From: Eubacteriales bacterium
Lineage (GTDB): Bacteria > Bacillota > Clostridia > Lachnospirales > Lachnospiraceae
NCBI GenBank assembly: GCA_030531555.1
Contig: JAUNNI010000001.1
Location: 1-64,000 of the forward strand
DNA: 64,000 nt
Direction of reading: 5' to 3'
Notes under the pieces: generated by a model
Database searches by the model: none
What the model was told of the DNA's origin: nothing
Seen by the model: the letters and a program-made list of their open reading frames with translations, nothing else
Translations under genes and position numbers: made by a program
Shown: piece after piece, positions 28,860 to 36,725 of the stretch
Numbering within the stretch: the stretch's first letter is position 1
Layout of the letters: every line of letters begins with the position of its first letter

Positions 28860-29219
28860 ATGAGTGCTGCCCAAAATTTAATCTGTATCAACTGCCCAAA
28901 GGGTTGTCGTCTTACTGCGACATATATGGAAGATGGGAACCTGCTCATTCAGGGCAATGACTGCAAACGAGGTGCCGAATATGGCAAGCAGGAGCTGACC
29001 ATGCCAATGCGTGTCCTTACTGGACTTATGTGGCCGGCAGATAGTAAAACACCTGTAAGTGTAAAATCTGACGCTCCAGTACCAAAGGAACTGCTGTTAA
29101 CCTGTGCAAAAAAAATGTATGAGATTCATCCTGTACTTCCCATCGCAAAAGGTGATGTTTTGGTAACAGATATCTGTGGAACAGGTGTGAATATCATTGC
29201 GACAAGACCTGCACGATAA
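28860..29219 (+). CDS. DUF1667 small Cys-containing subunit
   Basis: The 119-residue protein has cysteines in LICINCPKGCRL and GNDCKRGAEYG near the N-terminus (CX2CX3C plus one), a likely metal or iron-sulfur site. VLTGLMWPADSKTPVSVKSDAPVPK follows as the conserved core of DUF1667. The three-gene set GlpA-like, GlpB-like and DUF1667 is recurrent in Firmicutes and points to one complex. It starts 3 bp after the previous stop, with AAAAGGAGG 8 bp upstream. Its exact role is unknown. Confidence 0.85.
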   Translation: MSAAQNLICINCPKGCRLTATYMEDGNLLIQGNDCKRGAEYGKQELTMPMRVLTGLMWPADSKTPVSVKSDAPVPKELLLTCAKKMYEIHPVLPIAKGDVLVTDICGTGVNIIATRPAR

Positions 29220-29323
29220 TATATAGATAAGACACTCTTTATAGCATATATAGCTCAGTCAGAAATGCTCCCATCTTTCATAAGTGGGAGACAGATTTTA
29301 ACAGAAATTTTTATATTTTGTGT

Positions 29324-29351
29324 TTGCATTTTGAGTTATATATGCTATAAT
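29324..29351 (+). promoter_or_regulatory. promoter of the first ribose-type ABC operon
   Basis: TTGCAT at 29324-29329 and TATAAT at 29346-29351 have a 16-bp spacer. The predicted start is near 29358, which leaves a leader of about 110 nt. Confidence 0.6.
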
Positions 29352-29380
29352 TCTTTTGTTGCAATAAAACTTTAGCACGG

Positions 29381-29404
29381 TAGAGCAATAGAGCATTAGA
29401 GCAA
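29381..29404 (+). repeat. three tandem 8-bp repeats in the ABC operon leader
   Basis: TAGAGCAA, TAGAGCAT and TAGAGCAA follow one another without gaps, 24-47 bases after the predicted transcription start. The function is unknown; it could be replication slippage or a binding site for protein or RNA. Confidence 0.7.
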
Positions 29405-29470
29405 TATCGTGAAAAAGATGCAGAAATTATATTTTGAAAGTTAACTATATTGTCTGAAGGGAGATATGTT

Positions 29471-31003
29471 GTGACAATGAAAAATGAAGCGATGTTAGAA
29501 CTTCGCCATATCACAAAATTATATACTGGTACAGTAGCCCTTCGCGATGTTTCATTTACGGTTCGAAAAGGTGAAGTACATGGTCTGATTGGAAAAAATG
29601 GTGCCGGTAAGTCTACTTTGGTGGGTGTAATCTCAGGTTTGGTTGAGCCATCAAGTGGAGAGATTCTGGTAGATGGAAAGAATTATAACTCTTTATCTCC
29701 AATCCTTGCGAAAAAACATCGCATTGCCATCATCACACAGGAGCCACAGGTTGTAGAGGAGTGTAGTGTTGCAGAGAATCTTTTTATGCCCAACTATTTA
29801 GAGGGTAGGAAAATGATTTCCTGGAAAACATTGAATGAAAAAGCGCAGAAGATATTAAAGGAGGCTGGTTTTGATAAAGATGCATCCATGAAGATGAGAG
29901 ATTTATCCATCAGCGAACGTCAGCTTCTTCTTGTAATCAAAGCCTGTTATGCAGAGGATGCCGACATTGTTATCATGGATGAAGTAAGCGCCTCTCTTAG
30001 TCAGAAAGACTGTGCGATTCTCTATAGAATCATTGATGATCTGATTGCGAAGCATAAAACGGTTCTGTTTATTTCCCATCACACAGAAGAATTATTGAAT
30101 GTTTGTGATCTTGTAACAGTAATTCGTGATGGACAAAATGTTGGAACTATACAGAAAAAAGATCTTGATAAGAAACGTTTGGCGGCTCTTATCGTAGGAA
30201 ATGAACATTATAAAGAACAGGAAGAAGAAGATCATTCGGATCAGGTTGAAGAAGAAATCTTATTCCATTTAGAAGATTTTACATCTTATGGCAAGTTTCA
30301 TAATATCAGTCTCTCCTTAAGGAAAGGAGAAATCGTTGGGCTTGCGGGACTTCGTGGCAGCGGACGTACTGAAATTATGAAAAGTATAGTGGGTATCGAT
30401 CCACACGATAAAGGAAAAATATATATAAAAAATAATGAAAAATCTTATGCGGCCCCTGCGCAGGCAATTGCAGATGGAGTGGTATATATTCCGGAAGAAC
30501 GAGAAGCAGAAGGTCTTATTGCCACTGCCAGCATTGATAAGAATCTTACGGTAAGTATTCTTCCAAAAGTAAGTAATTTTGGTCTGATTAAAAATACAGA
30601 GGAAGGAAGTCTTGCTGAGCGATTGATTAAGCTTCTGGATGTCAAAGCATTTTCTAAGAAGCAGGAGATTAGTCAGCTAAGTGGTGGTAACAAGCAGAAA
30701 GTATTAATCGGTAAAGCACTGGCAGCCACTCCGACGGTATGCCTGTTAGATGAGCCGACAAGAGGTGTTGATATTGAAGCGAAAGACAGTATTCTTCATA
30801 CCATCAATGCCCAGATGAGAAAAGATTCCTGTGTTCTATTAAGCTCGCCGGGAGTTGAAGATCTCATCAAAATCTGTGACAGAATCATCGTTCTTTATAA
30901 GGGACAGATTCTGGATGAATTTAAGAAAAATGAATTCTCTGAGCAGGACATCTATCGTTCCATGCAAGGAGAGAGAATCCATCTTGAGGGGGTGCCTAAA
31001 TAA
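29471..31003 (+). CDS. ribose/galactose-type ABC transporter ATPase (two nucleotide-binding domains)
   Basis: The 510-residue protein has two tandem ABC domains, as in RbsA/MglA. The first has Walker A GLIGKNGAGKSTL and an atypical signature LSISERQLLL. The second has the degenerate P-loop GLAGLRGSGRTE usual for this family and signature LSGGNKQKVLIGKAL, with Walker B LLDEPTRGVD. I favour the GTG start at 29471, 7 bp after AAGGGAG; ATG 29477 is possible but 13 bp away. It is first in an ATPase-permease-lipoprotein operon. The substrate is probably a sugar or nucleoside-like solute but is not identifiable. Confidence 0.88.
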   Translation: MTMKNEAMLELRHITKLYTGTVALRDVSFTVRKGEVHGLIGKNGAGKSTLVGVISGLVEPSSGEILVDGKNYNSLSPILAKKHRIAIITQEPQVVEECSVAENLFMPNYLEGRKMISWKTLNEKAQKILKEAGFDKDASMKMRDLSISERQLLLVIKACYAEDADIVIMDEVSASLSQKDCAILYRIIDDLIAKHKTVLFISHHTEELLNVCDLVTVIRDGQNVGTIQKKDLDKKRLAALIVGNEHYKEQEEEDHSDQVEEEILFHLEDFTSYGKFHNISLSLRKGEIVGLAGLRGSGRTEIMKSIVGIDPHDKGKIYIKNNEKSYAAPAQAIADGVVYIPEEREAEGLIATASIDKNLTVSILPKVSNFGLIKNTEEGSLAERLIKLLDVKAFSKKQEISQLSGGNKQKVLIGKALAATPTVCLLDEPTRGVDIEAKDSILHTINAQMRKDSCVLLSSPGVEDLIKICDRIIVLYKGQILDEFKKNEFSEQDIYRSMQGERIHLEGVPK

Positions 31004-32016
31004 TGAGAAAAAGTACAAAGATTCAGCTGGTACTCCTGGACAATCTTGTCTGGGTACTGTTGGCTGTGTTTTTCGTTTTAAATGTATTGTTTACCCCGGC
31101 CTTTTTTAGCACAAGAAATATGATGAACATCTTATATCAGTCTGCAGTTGTTGGACTGATGGTATTAGGTCAGGGGATTGTAATGATGGTTGGAGAACTG
31201 GATCTGTCCATGGAGGCGATTCTTGCATTCGCACCTGGTGCTACCATTCTTTTGTCCCAAAAATACGGTTTGGGGCCAATAGTATGTATTGCTCTTACTT
31301 TGATTATTGGTCTGGCTCTTGGATGGTTTAATGGTATGTGTGTTGCCAAGCTCCGTGCCAATTCCTTTTTGATGACCATGTCAAGTCAGATTTTCCTTCG
31401 TGGTATCGTATTGTTTCTGGTTCCATTTTCTCTGGCGAATCTGGATCCTGTTTATTCCTTCCTTGGAAAAGCAAGAATCGGCGGACTTCAAATTGCTATC
31501 ATCGTATTCCTGCTGATTTATGTGATCTTTGAATTATTATCCAGAAAGACCGTATATGGACGCCGTTTCCTTCTTACTGGTGGGAATCGAAGAGCCGCAT
31601 TTATCTCTGGTATTAATACGGACCGTATTATGATTGGTGCATTCATGCTAGCAGGCGTTCTTTCTGCACTGGCAGGTATCATCACTGCAGGTAGACAGAA
31701 TGCAGTATCCAATTCCATGGGAGAAGGCCTTGTCATGATGGCTTTCGCCGGAGCAATTCTTGGCGGTTGTAGCTTTAACGGTGGAAAAGGAAAACCAATC
31801 GGTATGTTAGGAGGCACCCTGTTATTAGGTATGATTGACAATGCCTTAAATCTTAACAGCATTGACGTTAACCTGGTAAGTGCAACAAAGGGTGGTCTTA
31901 TCTTCTTAACAATTTTATTAGATCAGCTGAGAATTCGCCGTACAGCGAATATTATGCATAAAGAAAATATGAGAAAACTTGATGAATCAACACAAGAGAA
32001 TAAGGAGGAATCATGA
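31003..32016 (+). CDS. ribose-type ABC transporter permease
   Basis: The 337-residue membrane protein of the RbsC/BPD_transp_2 family has about ten hydrophobic segments and the family signature GEGLVMMAFAGAILGGCSFNGGKGKPIGMLGG near residue 250. Its ATG shares one base with the ATPase stop codon, and its own stop overlaps the lipoprotein start by 4 bp, indicating tight coupling. It forms the channel fed by the following lipoprotein. Confidence 0.88.
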   Translation: MRKSTKIQLVLLDNLVWVLLAVFFVLNVLFTPAFFSTRNMMNILYQSAVVGLMVLGQGIVMMVGELDLSMEAILAFAPGATILLSQKYGLGPIVCIALTLIIGLALGWFNGMCVAKLRANSFLMTMSSQIFLRGIVLFLVPFSLANLDPVYSFLGKARIGGLQIAIIVFLLIYVIFELLSRKTVYGRRFLLTGGNRRAAFISGINTDRIMIGAFMLAGVLSALAGIITAGRQNAVSNSMGEGLVMMAFAGAILGGCSFNGGKGKPIGMLGGTLLLGMIDNALNLNSIDVNLVSATKGGLIFLTILLDQLRIRRTANIMHKENMRKLDESTQENKEES

Positions 32017-33119
32017 AAAAATTATTAGCAATGATGTTAGTTGCAATCATGGCTCTTAGCATGTTAAATGGATGTGCAAGATCCGATAGTGGAGCAACAG
32101 AGAAAAAAAGCACAGAAGCTACATCAAACGAATCAAGCGGAAGCAAAACAATCGGTATGGTAATTAAAAACCCTACTACAGAGTACATTCAGGGCTTTAT
32201 CATCGGTGCACAGAAGGTCTGTGACAAATATGGTTATGAGCTTAAAGTTGTAGACGGTCAGGCAGATAGTATGAAAATCATGGATGCCATCGATAACTTT
32301 ATTCTTCAGGGTATAGACGCATTTATTCTTGCTGGTGCAGAAGACCTTAAAACTCTCGTTCCTGGAATCGAAAGACTGAATGAAGAAAATATCCCTGTAT
32401 ATGCAGTAGATACATGTCCAGAGGGTGGACATGTAGATATGTTCATCACTAACGATATCGTAGCTTCCTCTGCTAAAGCGGCAGCTCAGATGATTGAAGG
32501 TATCAAAGAAAAGAACAACGGAGAAGTTCCTGAAGGTGTTATCATTGAGATCACAGGTTCCCTCGTAGATATGTATACAACAGATTGTAACACTGGCTTC
32601 ATGTCCGTTATGGAACAGTATCCACAGCTTAAAATTGTTCAGGGTGAAGGACATTGGAACAACGATGACTCCTATGCACGTACTGCAGACCTCTTAACTC
32701 GTTATGGTGATGAAGTTGTAGGTGTGTACTGTCATACGCCAGATATCATGGGTAGTGGTGTTGTATCTGCCATCGAAGCAGCAGACAAAAATCCTGCAGA
32801 CTACTTTATCTCCGGTATCTGTATTGGCGCTGAAGGCCTCAGCCTCTTAAAAGAAGGTAAATTATACGCAGTAGTAGAACAGCCAGCTCTTGATATGGCA
32901 GGAAAATGTGTAGAATACATCCACATGATGTTCGAAGGAGAACAGATTCCACAGGTTGGCGACGTAATTGAAGAAGAAGGAGCACTTTGGTCCCCTGCAA
33001 AAGTAATCGAAAATGAATATGCAGAAAGCGGAGCAACAATGATCCTTGAAAGTCCATTAGTTCCACAGGAATGCCCTGTTGATGATGAAAGACTTTACGA
33101 AAACGTAATCGCAAAATAA
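32013..33119 (+). CDS. ABC transporter substrate-binding lipoprotein (sugar-type)
   Basis: The 368-residue periplasmic-binding-protein-1-like receptor has a signal peptide with lipobox LNGC (Cys 21), then a Ser/Thr-rich linker and two Rossmann lobes starting TIGMVIKNPTTEYIQGF. It should be anchored on the outer face of the membrane. Codon use is more biased than in its permease, as expected for the abundant receptor. It is the last gene before a strong terminator. The ligand is unknown. Confidence 0.9.
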   Translation: MKKLLAMMLVAIMALSMLNGCARSDSGATEKKSTEATSNESSGSKTIGMVIKNPTTEYIQGFIIGAQKVCDKYGYELKVVDGQADSMKIMDAIDNFILQGIDAFILAGAEDLKTLVPGIERLNEENIPVYAVDTCPEGGHVDMFITNDIVASSAKAAAQMIEGIKEKNNGEVPEGVIIEITGSLVDMYTTDCNTGFMSVMEQYPQLKIVQGEGHWNNDDSYARTADLLTRYGDEVVGVYCHTPDIMGSGVVSAIEAADKNPADYFISGICIGAEGLSLLKEGKLYAVVEQPALDMAGKCVEYIHMMFEGEQIPQVGDVIEEEGALWSPAKVIENEYAESGATMILESPLVPQECPVDDERLYENVIAK

Positions 33120-33137
33120 AAAGTGAATATACGCAAT

Positions 33138-33180
33138 AAAGCGCCAGCAGTATAATCGTTACTGCTGACGCTTTCTTTTA
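33138..33180. terminator. bidirectional terminator
   Basis: The arms at 33138-33152 and 33160-33174 pair over 15 positions with a single C/A mismatch (AAAGCG and CAGCAGTA blocks). T-rich sequence follows on the + side, and an A-rich flank precedes it. It separates the ABC operon from convergent azlDC. Confidence 0.88.
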
Positions 33181-33195
33181 TATTGCGTTATATTA

Positions 33196-33495
33196 TTAAA
33201 TGAAAAATTCCACAAGTAATACCATAAGGCAGCAGATAATGGATACTGGGAATAATCCAAGTCCGATCCAGGCACAGATGATGCCGGCGATCAATGCTGC
33301 TCCACCAGCCAATGGATTGGAAGTAACGGTAAGAATGGCTGGGAAGGTCATAACAGCAAGCGTTACGTATGGTACATAATATAAAAATGATTGAATAAAC
33401 TGATTTTTGATTGGCTTGCGGATCAAAGTAAGGGGAAGGACACGAACTCCCACGGTCACCATAGCCATGACGATGATATAAATATAATTATTCAT
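33196..33495 (-). CDS. azlD: AzlD-family exporter small subunit (second copy)
   Basis: The 99-residue membrane protein has VTVGVRVLPLTLI at the N-terminus and LYYVPYVTLAVMTFPAIL, typical of AzlD. The start is ATG 33495, with GGAGGAAG just upstream on the minus strand; it overlaps the end of azlC by 8 bp. It is only distantly similar to the AzlD at 21.3 kb, so the two pairs are probably not a recent duplication. Confidence 0.88.
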   Translation of the reverse strand: MNNYIYIIVMAMVTVGVRVLPLTLIRKPIKNQFIQSFLYYVPYVTLAVMTFPAILTVTSNPLAGGAALIAGIICAWIGLGLFPVSIICCLMVLLVEFFI

Positions 33496-34198
33496 TTTCT
33501 TCCTCCTGCTTTCTAGGGAAAAGGTAAGCAGCAATCGCTGAGATTGTTACCGTAAGGATGATGGTCTTTGTTCCGTTGGACCAGGAAGAGACAAGTGGAA
33601 GGAACTGGCAGCCGTAGCTGGTGATGAAACTGATGATCACACAGGCAAGTACCACTTTATCCTTTCGTCCCACAGGGACAAAGATGGCCAGAAACATACC
33701 AAAAAGAGTGGCGGAGAAAGCTCCGACCAATACAGGTGGCATGAGATTTCCTAGAAGAATACCAAGAACAGTTCCTAAAGACCAGCTTGGGATTGCCATG
33801 CACATGACACCTACATAATATACAAAAGAAACGGGTGCTTTTTGGGCGATGGCCAATCCGAATACTTCGTCAGTCAGATCAAAGCCCATGATAAGACGTT
33901 TCCAGATTGGAAGCTTTGGATCCAACTTCTGAGTTAAGGCACAACCCATCAGAAGATATCTTGCATTGACCACAAGCATCATAATGATCATCTCTACTAA
34001 GCCTGAGTCGGAAGCAATGACGGTAATCCCGGCGTATTCACCGGCGGAAGCATTATTTAATACACTGATTAAGAAACCCTGAAAAGCGTTAAGACCAGCA
34101 ACCTGGCAGGCAATTCCAACAGAAAAGCCGACGGTTACATAGCCAAGGCCTACAGGAATACCATCTCGAACACCTTTTAAAAAAAGATTTTGGTTCAT
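33488..34198 (-). CDS. azlC: AzlC-family exporter large subunit (second copy)
   Basis: The 236-residue membrane protein has GVRDGIPVGLGYVTVGFSVGIACQVAGL, SAGEYAGITVIASDSG and MLVVNARYLLMG, the standard AzlC signatures. It is the first gene of a minus-strand azlCD unit. AAAGGAGGA is the ribosome-binding site. It is probably an amino-acid exporter with AzlD, and its specificity may differ from the copy at 20.6 kb. Confidence 0.9.
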   Translation of the reverse strand: MNQNLFLKGVRDGIPVGLGYVTVGFSVGIACQVAGLNAFQGFLISVLNNASAGEYAGITVIASDSGLVEMIIMMLVVNARYLLMGCALTQKLDPKLPIWKRLIMGFDLTDEVFGLAIAQKAPVSFVYYVGVMCMAIPSWSLGTVLGILLGNLMPPVLVGAFSATLFGMFLAIFVPVGRKDKVVLACVIISFITSYGCQFLPLVSSWSNGTKTIILTVTISAIAAYLFPRKQEEENE

Positions 34199-34229
34199 TT
34201 TTTAAAGTCCTCCTTTAAAACGTTCTTAC

Positions 34230-34258
34230 AGAATACCATAAATAATTACATTTATCAA
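34230..34258 (-). promoter_or_regulatory. minus-strand promoter of the second azlCD pair
   Basis: Read on the minus strand, TTGATA (34258-34253) and TATTCT (34235-34230) are separated by 17 bp and lie 32 bp upstream of the azlC start. Confidence 0.55.
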
Positions 34259-34273
34259 TCAAATGCCCTTTAC

Positions 34274-34303
34274 TTGTTAAAAAAATATGGTATATGTTAT
34301 AAT
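34274..34303 (+). promoter_or_regulatory. promoter of the pyruvate-kinase-like gene
   Basis: TTGTTA at 34274-34279 and TATAAT at 34298-34303 have an 18-bp spacer. TGT before the -10 makes it extended. Confidence 0.6.
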
Positions 34304-34333
34304 ATTTTTAATTATGTATTTATGCTCGATTTT

Positions 34334-34347
34334 TATCATCGATGATA
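34334..34347. promoter_or_regulatory. 14-bp perfect palindrome in the leader of the pyruvate-kinase-like gene
   Basis: TATCATCGATGATA lies about 25 bases after the predicted transcription start and 21 bp before the start codon. The position suits a repressor operator. No cognate regulator is proven. Confidence 0.45.
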
Positions 34348-34368
34348 GATAGAAACTGGAGGAACAGT

Positions 34369-35355
34369 ATGGATATCTACGGAACTATTGGTCCGGCCTG
34401 TCTGGATCTTAATGTATTGAAAGAAATGTTTGCAAATGGAATGACAGGAATGCGCCTGAATCTTTCCCATATTACCATAAAAGATGCGGCACCGATGATT
34501 GAACTTTATCAGAAGGCTGCGAAAGAAGCCGGAGTAAAGAACCCTAAGCTTCTTATTGACATGCAGGGATCGGAAATCCGAGTGGAAGCCATGGACAATC
34601 CCATGGAACTATGTGAGGATAAAACAGTGATTCTTGGTCAGGGAGGTGTGCCTATTCCTGCATTCTTAATTCCATATTTAAAAGAGGGACAGACCTTGTT
34701 GCTGGATGATGGAAAGATGAAACTTGAGGTGATGGAACAAAATGTGAATCATGTAATTTGCCGTGTCTTACGTGGTGGCATTTTAAAAGGGCGAAAAAGT
34801 ATTGCAGTGGAAAACTGTGCCATTCCTGTTCCAACATTGACTGTACAGGACAAAGAGAATCTGAAAGAAGCCAAAGCATATGGTGTGACAGGAATTATGC
34901 AACCATTTGTCAGAAGTAGTGAGGACTTAAAAGAAGTGAAAAAGGCTATGGAAGAAACTGGTTGTGGCGACCTTACTCTTCTTGCTAAGATTGAGAATCA
35001 ATATGGTATAAGGAATCTTTCTACTTTTTTTGAATGGGCAGATGAAATCGTCATTGCCAGAGGAGATCTCGGTAATGCCATGCCACTTTGGGAGCTTCCT
35101 GGCGTGCAAAAACGAATCCAGAACATTTGCAAGGAAGCCAATATGCCATTTATGGTGGTGACTCAGATGCTTTCCAGCATGGAACATAGTAAAGTCCCAA
35201 CCAGAGCGGAGGTGTCTGATATCTATAATGCGGCTTATGATGGAGCAAGCAGTGTCATGGTTACTGGAGAGACTGCAGTGGGAGATTATCCGGCGGAAGT
35301 GATTCGTTATCTGGCGAATACGGCAAAAGAAGGCTGGAAAGATCGCTTAGCATAG
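34369..35355 (+). CDS. compact pyruvate-kinase-like protein lacking the C-terminal domain
   Basis: The 328-residue protein follows the pyruvate kinase barrel: RLNLSH near residue 28, LIDMQGSEIRV, a short B-domain (LLLDDGKMKLEV), the catalytic AKIENQYGI, ARGDLG and VVTQMLSSM...PTRAEVSD, ending TGETAVGDYPAEV. A standard enzyme is about 470 residues or more; the regulatory C-terminal domain is absent. The SHG glycine after the first motif is replaced by Ile. GGAGG precedes ATG 34369. It lies 10 bp before the PEPH-AraC gene, so it probably acts on PEP, pyruvate or an analogue. Catalysis is plausible but unproven. Confidence 0.82.
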   Translation: MDIYGTIGPACLDLNVLKEMFANGMTGMRLNLSHITIKDAAPMIELYQKAAKEAGVKNPKLLIDMQGSEIRVEAMDNPMELCEDKTVILGQGGVPIPAFLIPYLKEGQTLLLDDGKMKLEVMEQNVNHVICRVLRGGILKGRKSIAVENCAIPVPTLTVQDKENLKEAKAYGVTGIMQPFVRSSEDLKEVKKAMEETGCGDLTLLAKIENQYGIRNLSTFFEWADEIVIARGDLGNAMPLWELPGVQKRIQNICKEANMPFMVVTQMLSSMEHSKVPTRAEVSDIYNAAYDGASSVMVTGETAVGDYPAEVIRYLANTAKEGWKDRLA

Positions 35356-35365
35356 GAGGAAATCG

Positions 35366-36574
35366 ATGGATCGAGAGACAATCCTTAGAACTTTACGTGC
35401 ACAAATTCATATCAATGGACATATTATTGGAGCCGCAGTAGGTTCAGGAATGACCGCCAAATACACAGCCATGGGAGGGGCAGATATTTTGCTTGCATTA
35501 AGTGCAGGAAAATACCGTATTATGGGTCGAAGCTCCTATGCCAGCTATCTCTGTAACCAGAATAGTAATGATATTGTTATGGATATGGGAATGAGAGAGC
35601 TGCTTCCAATTATTAAAGATACACCGGTTCTCTTTGGCCTTTTTGCCTCAGACCCTGGGATTTCTCTCTATGATTATTTAAAATCTATAAAATCCGGCGG
35701 ATTTTCTGGTATTGTAAATTTTCCAACCATAGCCATGATTGATGGACAATTCCGTGAGGCTTTAGAAGAGGAAGGTACGGGATATCATTTAGAAGTGGAA
35801 GCCATCAAGCTGGCCCATTACCTGGACATGTTTACCCTTGCCTTTGTTACGACGGAAGAAGAGGCCAAGCTGATGCTTGATGCTGGTGCTGATGTGATTT
35901 GTGTGAATCTTGGTCTGACACAGGGTGGCTTTTTAGGAGGTCAGAAGCACACCTCACTTCATGAGGCCATGAAAAAGACAACGAATATTTTTTCTGTCTG
36001 TGAAAAAGAACGTCCTAGCGTCATTAAAATGATTTATGCAGGCCCTGCCAACACACCGATTGACATGCAGTACATGTATAAGAATACAGATTGTCAGGGT
36101 TACATTGGAGGTTCAACCTTCGACCGAATTCCTACGGAGCGGGCAATTTATAATACAACTAAGGCCTTTAAAAGCTATGGCAATTTTGGGGATCCTTTGT
36201 CAAAAATGATTCAAGGAGAATCCAGCGGACGAGATCACTCGGAATACATCAAACAATATATCCAGGAGCATTATAAAGAGGATATCCAGCTGTCTGATTT
36301 GGCTTTGGTAGCCCATGTCAGCGCTTCTTACCTAAGTACAAAATTCAAAAAAGAAAATGGAGTTTCTTTTACAGAATACCTGTTACGTTTCCGTTTGAAT
36401 AAGGCGAAGGAATACCTGCAAGATCCAAATATGTATTGTAAAGAGGTTGCTTCGGAGGTAGGATACGAAGATTATGCTCAATTTTCAAAAATGTTTAAAA
36501 AGCATATCGGCCTATCGCCAACAGAGTATCAGAAGATGAACAGAAAAAGGAATATGGAGATAATCAAAGAGTAA
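35366..36574 (+). CDS. TIM-barrel 'PEP hydrolase'-family protein fused to an AraC DNA-binding domain
   Basis: The 402-residue fusion has residues 1 to about 280 matching the TIM-barrel family annotated as phosphoenolpyruvate hydrolase (IGAAVGSGMTAKYTAMGGADILLALSAGKYR, GIVNFPTIAMIDGQFREALEEEGTGY). Residues from about 295 form an AraC-type double helix-turn-helix (LSDLALVAHVSASYLSTKFKKENG and CKEVASEVGYEDYAQFSKMFKKHIGLSP). Family knowledge suggests a metabolite-sensing barrel driving transcription. The stand-alone barrel gene at 38.2 kb is a paralogue. Four phased direct repeats lie just downstream of this gene, upstream of the Tm-1-like gene, and are a likely target. Confidence 0.85.
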   Translation: MDRETILRTLRAQIHINGHIIGAAVGSGMTAKYTAMGGADILLALSAGKYRIMGRSSYASYLCNQNSNDIVMDMGMRELLPIIKDTPVLFGLFASDPGISLYDYLKSIKSGGFSGIVNFPTIAMIDGQFREALEEEGTGYHLEVEAIKLAHYLDMFTLAFVTTEEEAKLMLDAGADVICVNLGLTQGGFLGGQKHTSLHEAMKKTTNIFSVCEKERPSVIKMIYAGPANTPIDMQYMYKNTDCQGYIGGSTFDRIPTERAIYNTTKAFKSYGNFGDPLSKMIQGESSGRDHSEYIKQYIQEHYKEDIQLSDLALVAHVSASYLSTKFKKENGVSFTEYLLRFRLNKAKEYLQDPNMYCKEVASEVGYEDYAQFSKMFKKHIGLSPTEYQKMNRKRNMEIIKE

Positions 36575-36623
36575 TAAATTGTTGTTTTGTACCTAAGATA
36601 TGTTTCTTTATGTTTTATCTAAT

Positions 36624-36696
36624 ATAAACACAATAATTAATAATAAAAACACAGATAAAAAATAAAATAAACACAAGCAAAGATAATATAAACACA
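36624..36696 (+). promoter_or_regulatory. four helically phased direct repeats, candidate AraC-type binding array
   Basis: The motif AAACACA, usually within ATAAACACA, recurs at 36626, 36647, 36669 and 36690. The spacings are 21, 22 and 21 bp, two helical turns each. The flanking A/T context is also partly shared (AATATAAACACA in copies 1 and 4). AraC-type regulators bind direct half-sites about 21 bp apart. The nearest such regulator is encoded immediately upstream. Confidence 0.65.
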
Positions 36697-36725
36697 TTTA
36701 AACGGAGTAGGAAAAGAAGTAGAAT
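36697..36725 (+). promoter_or_regulatory. candidate activated promoter for the Tm-1-like operon
   Basis: TTTAAA at 36697-36702 and TAGAAT at 36720-36725 are spaced by 17 bp. The -35 directly abuts the last direct repeat, as at AraC-activated promoters. The -10 is embedded in the left arm of the terminator for the upstream gene. Confidence 0.45.

Noticed and set aside
29267..29290. CTCCCA/TGGGAG hairpin as a terminator of the DUF1667 operon
   Set aside because: The stem is 6 bp with an 11-nt loop and only four T follow after several other bases. It may slow polymerase, but I could not support a terminator call.
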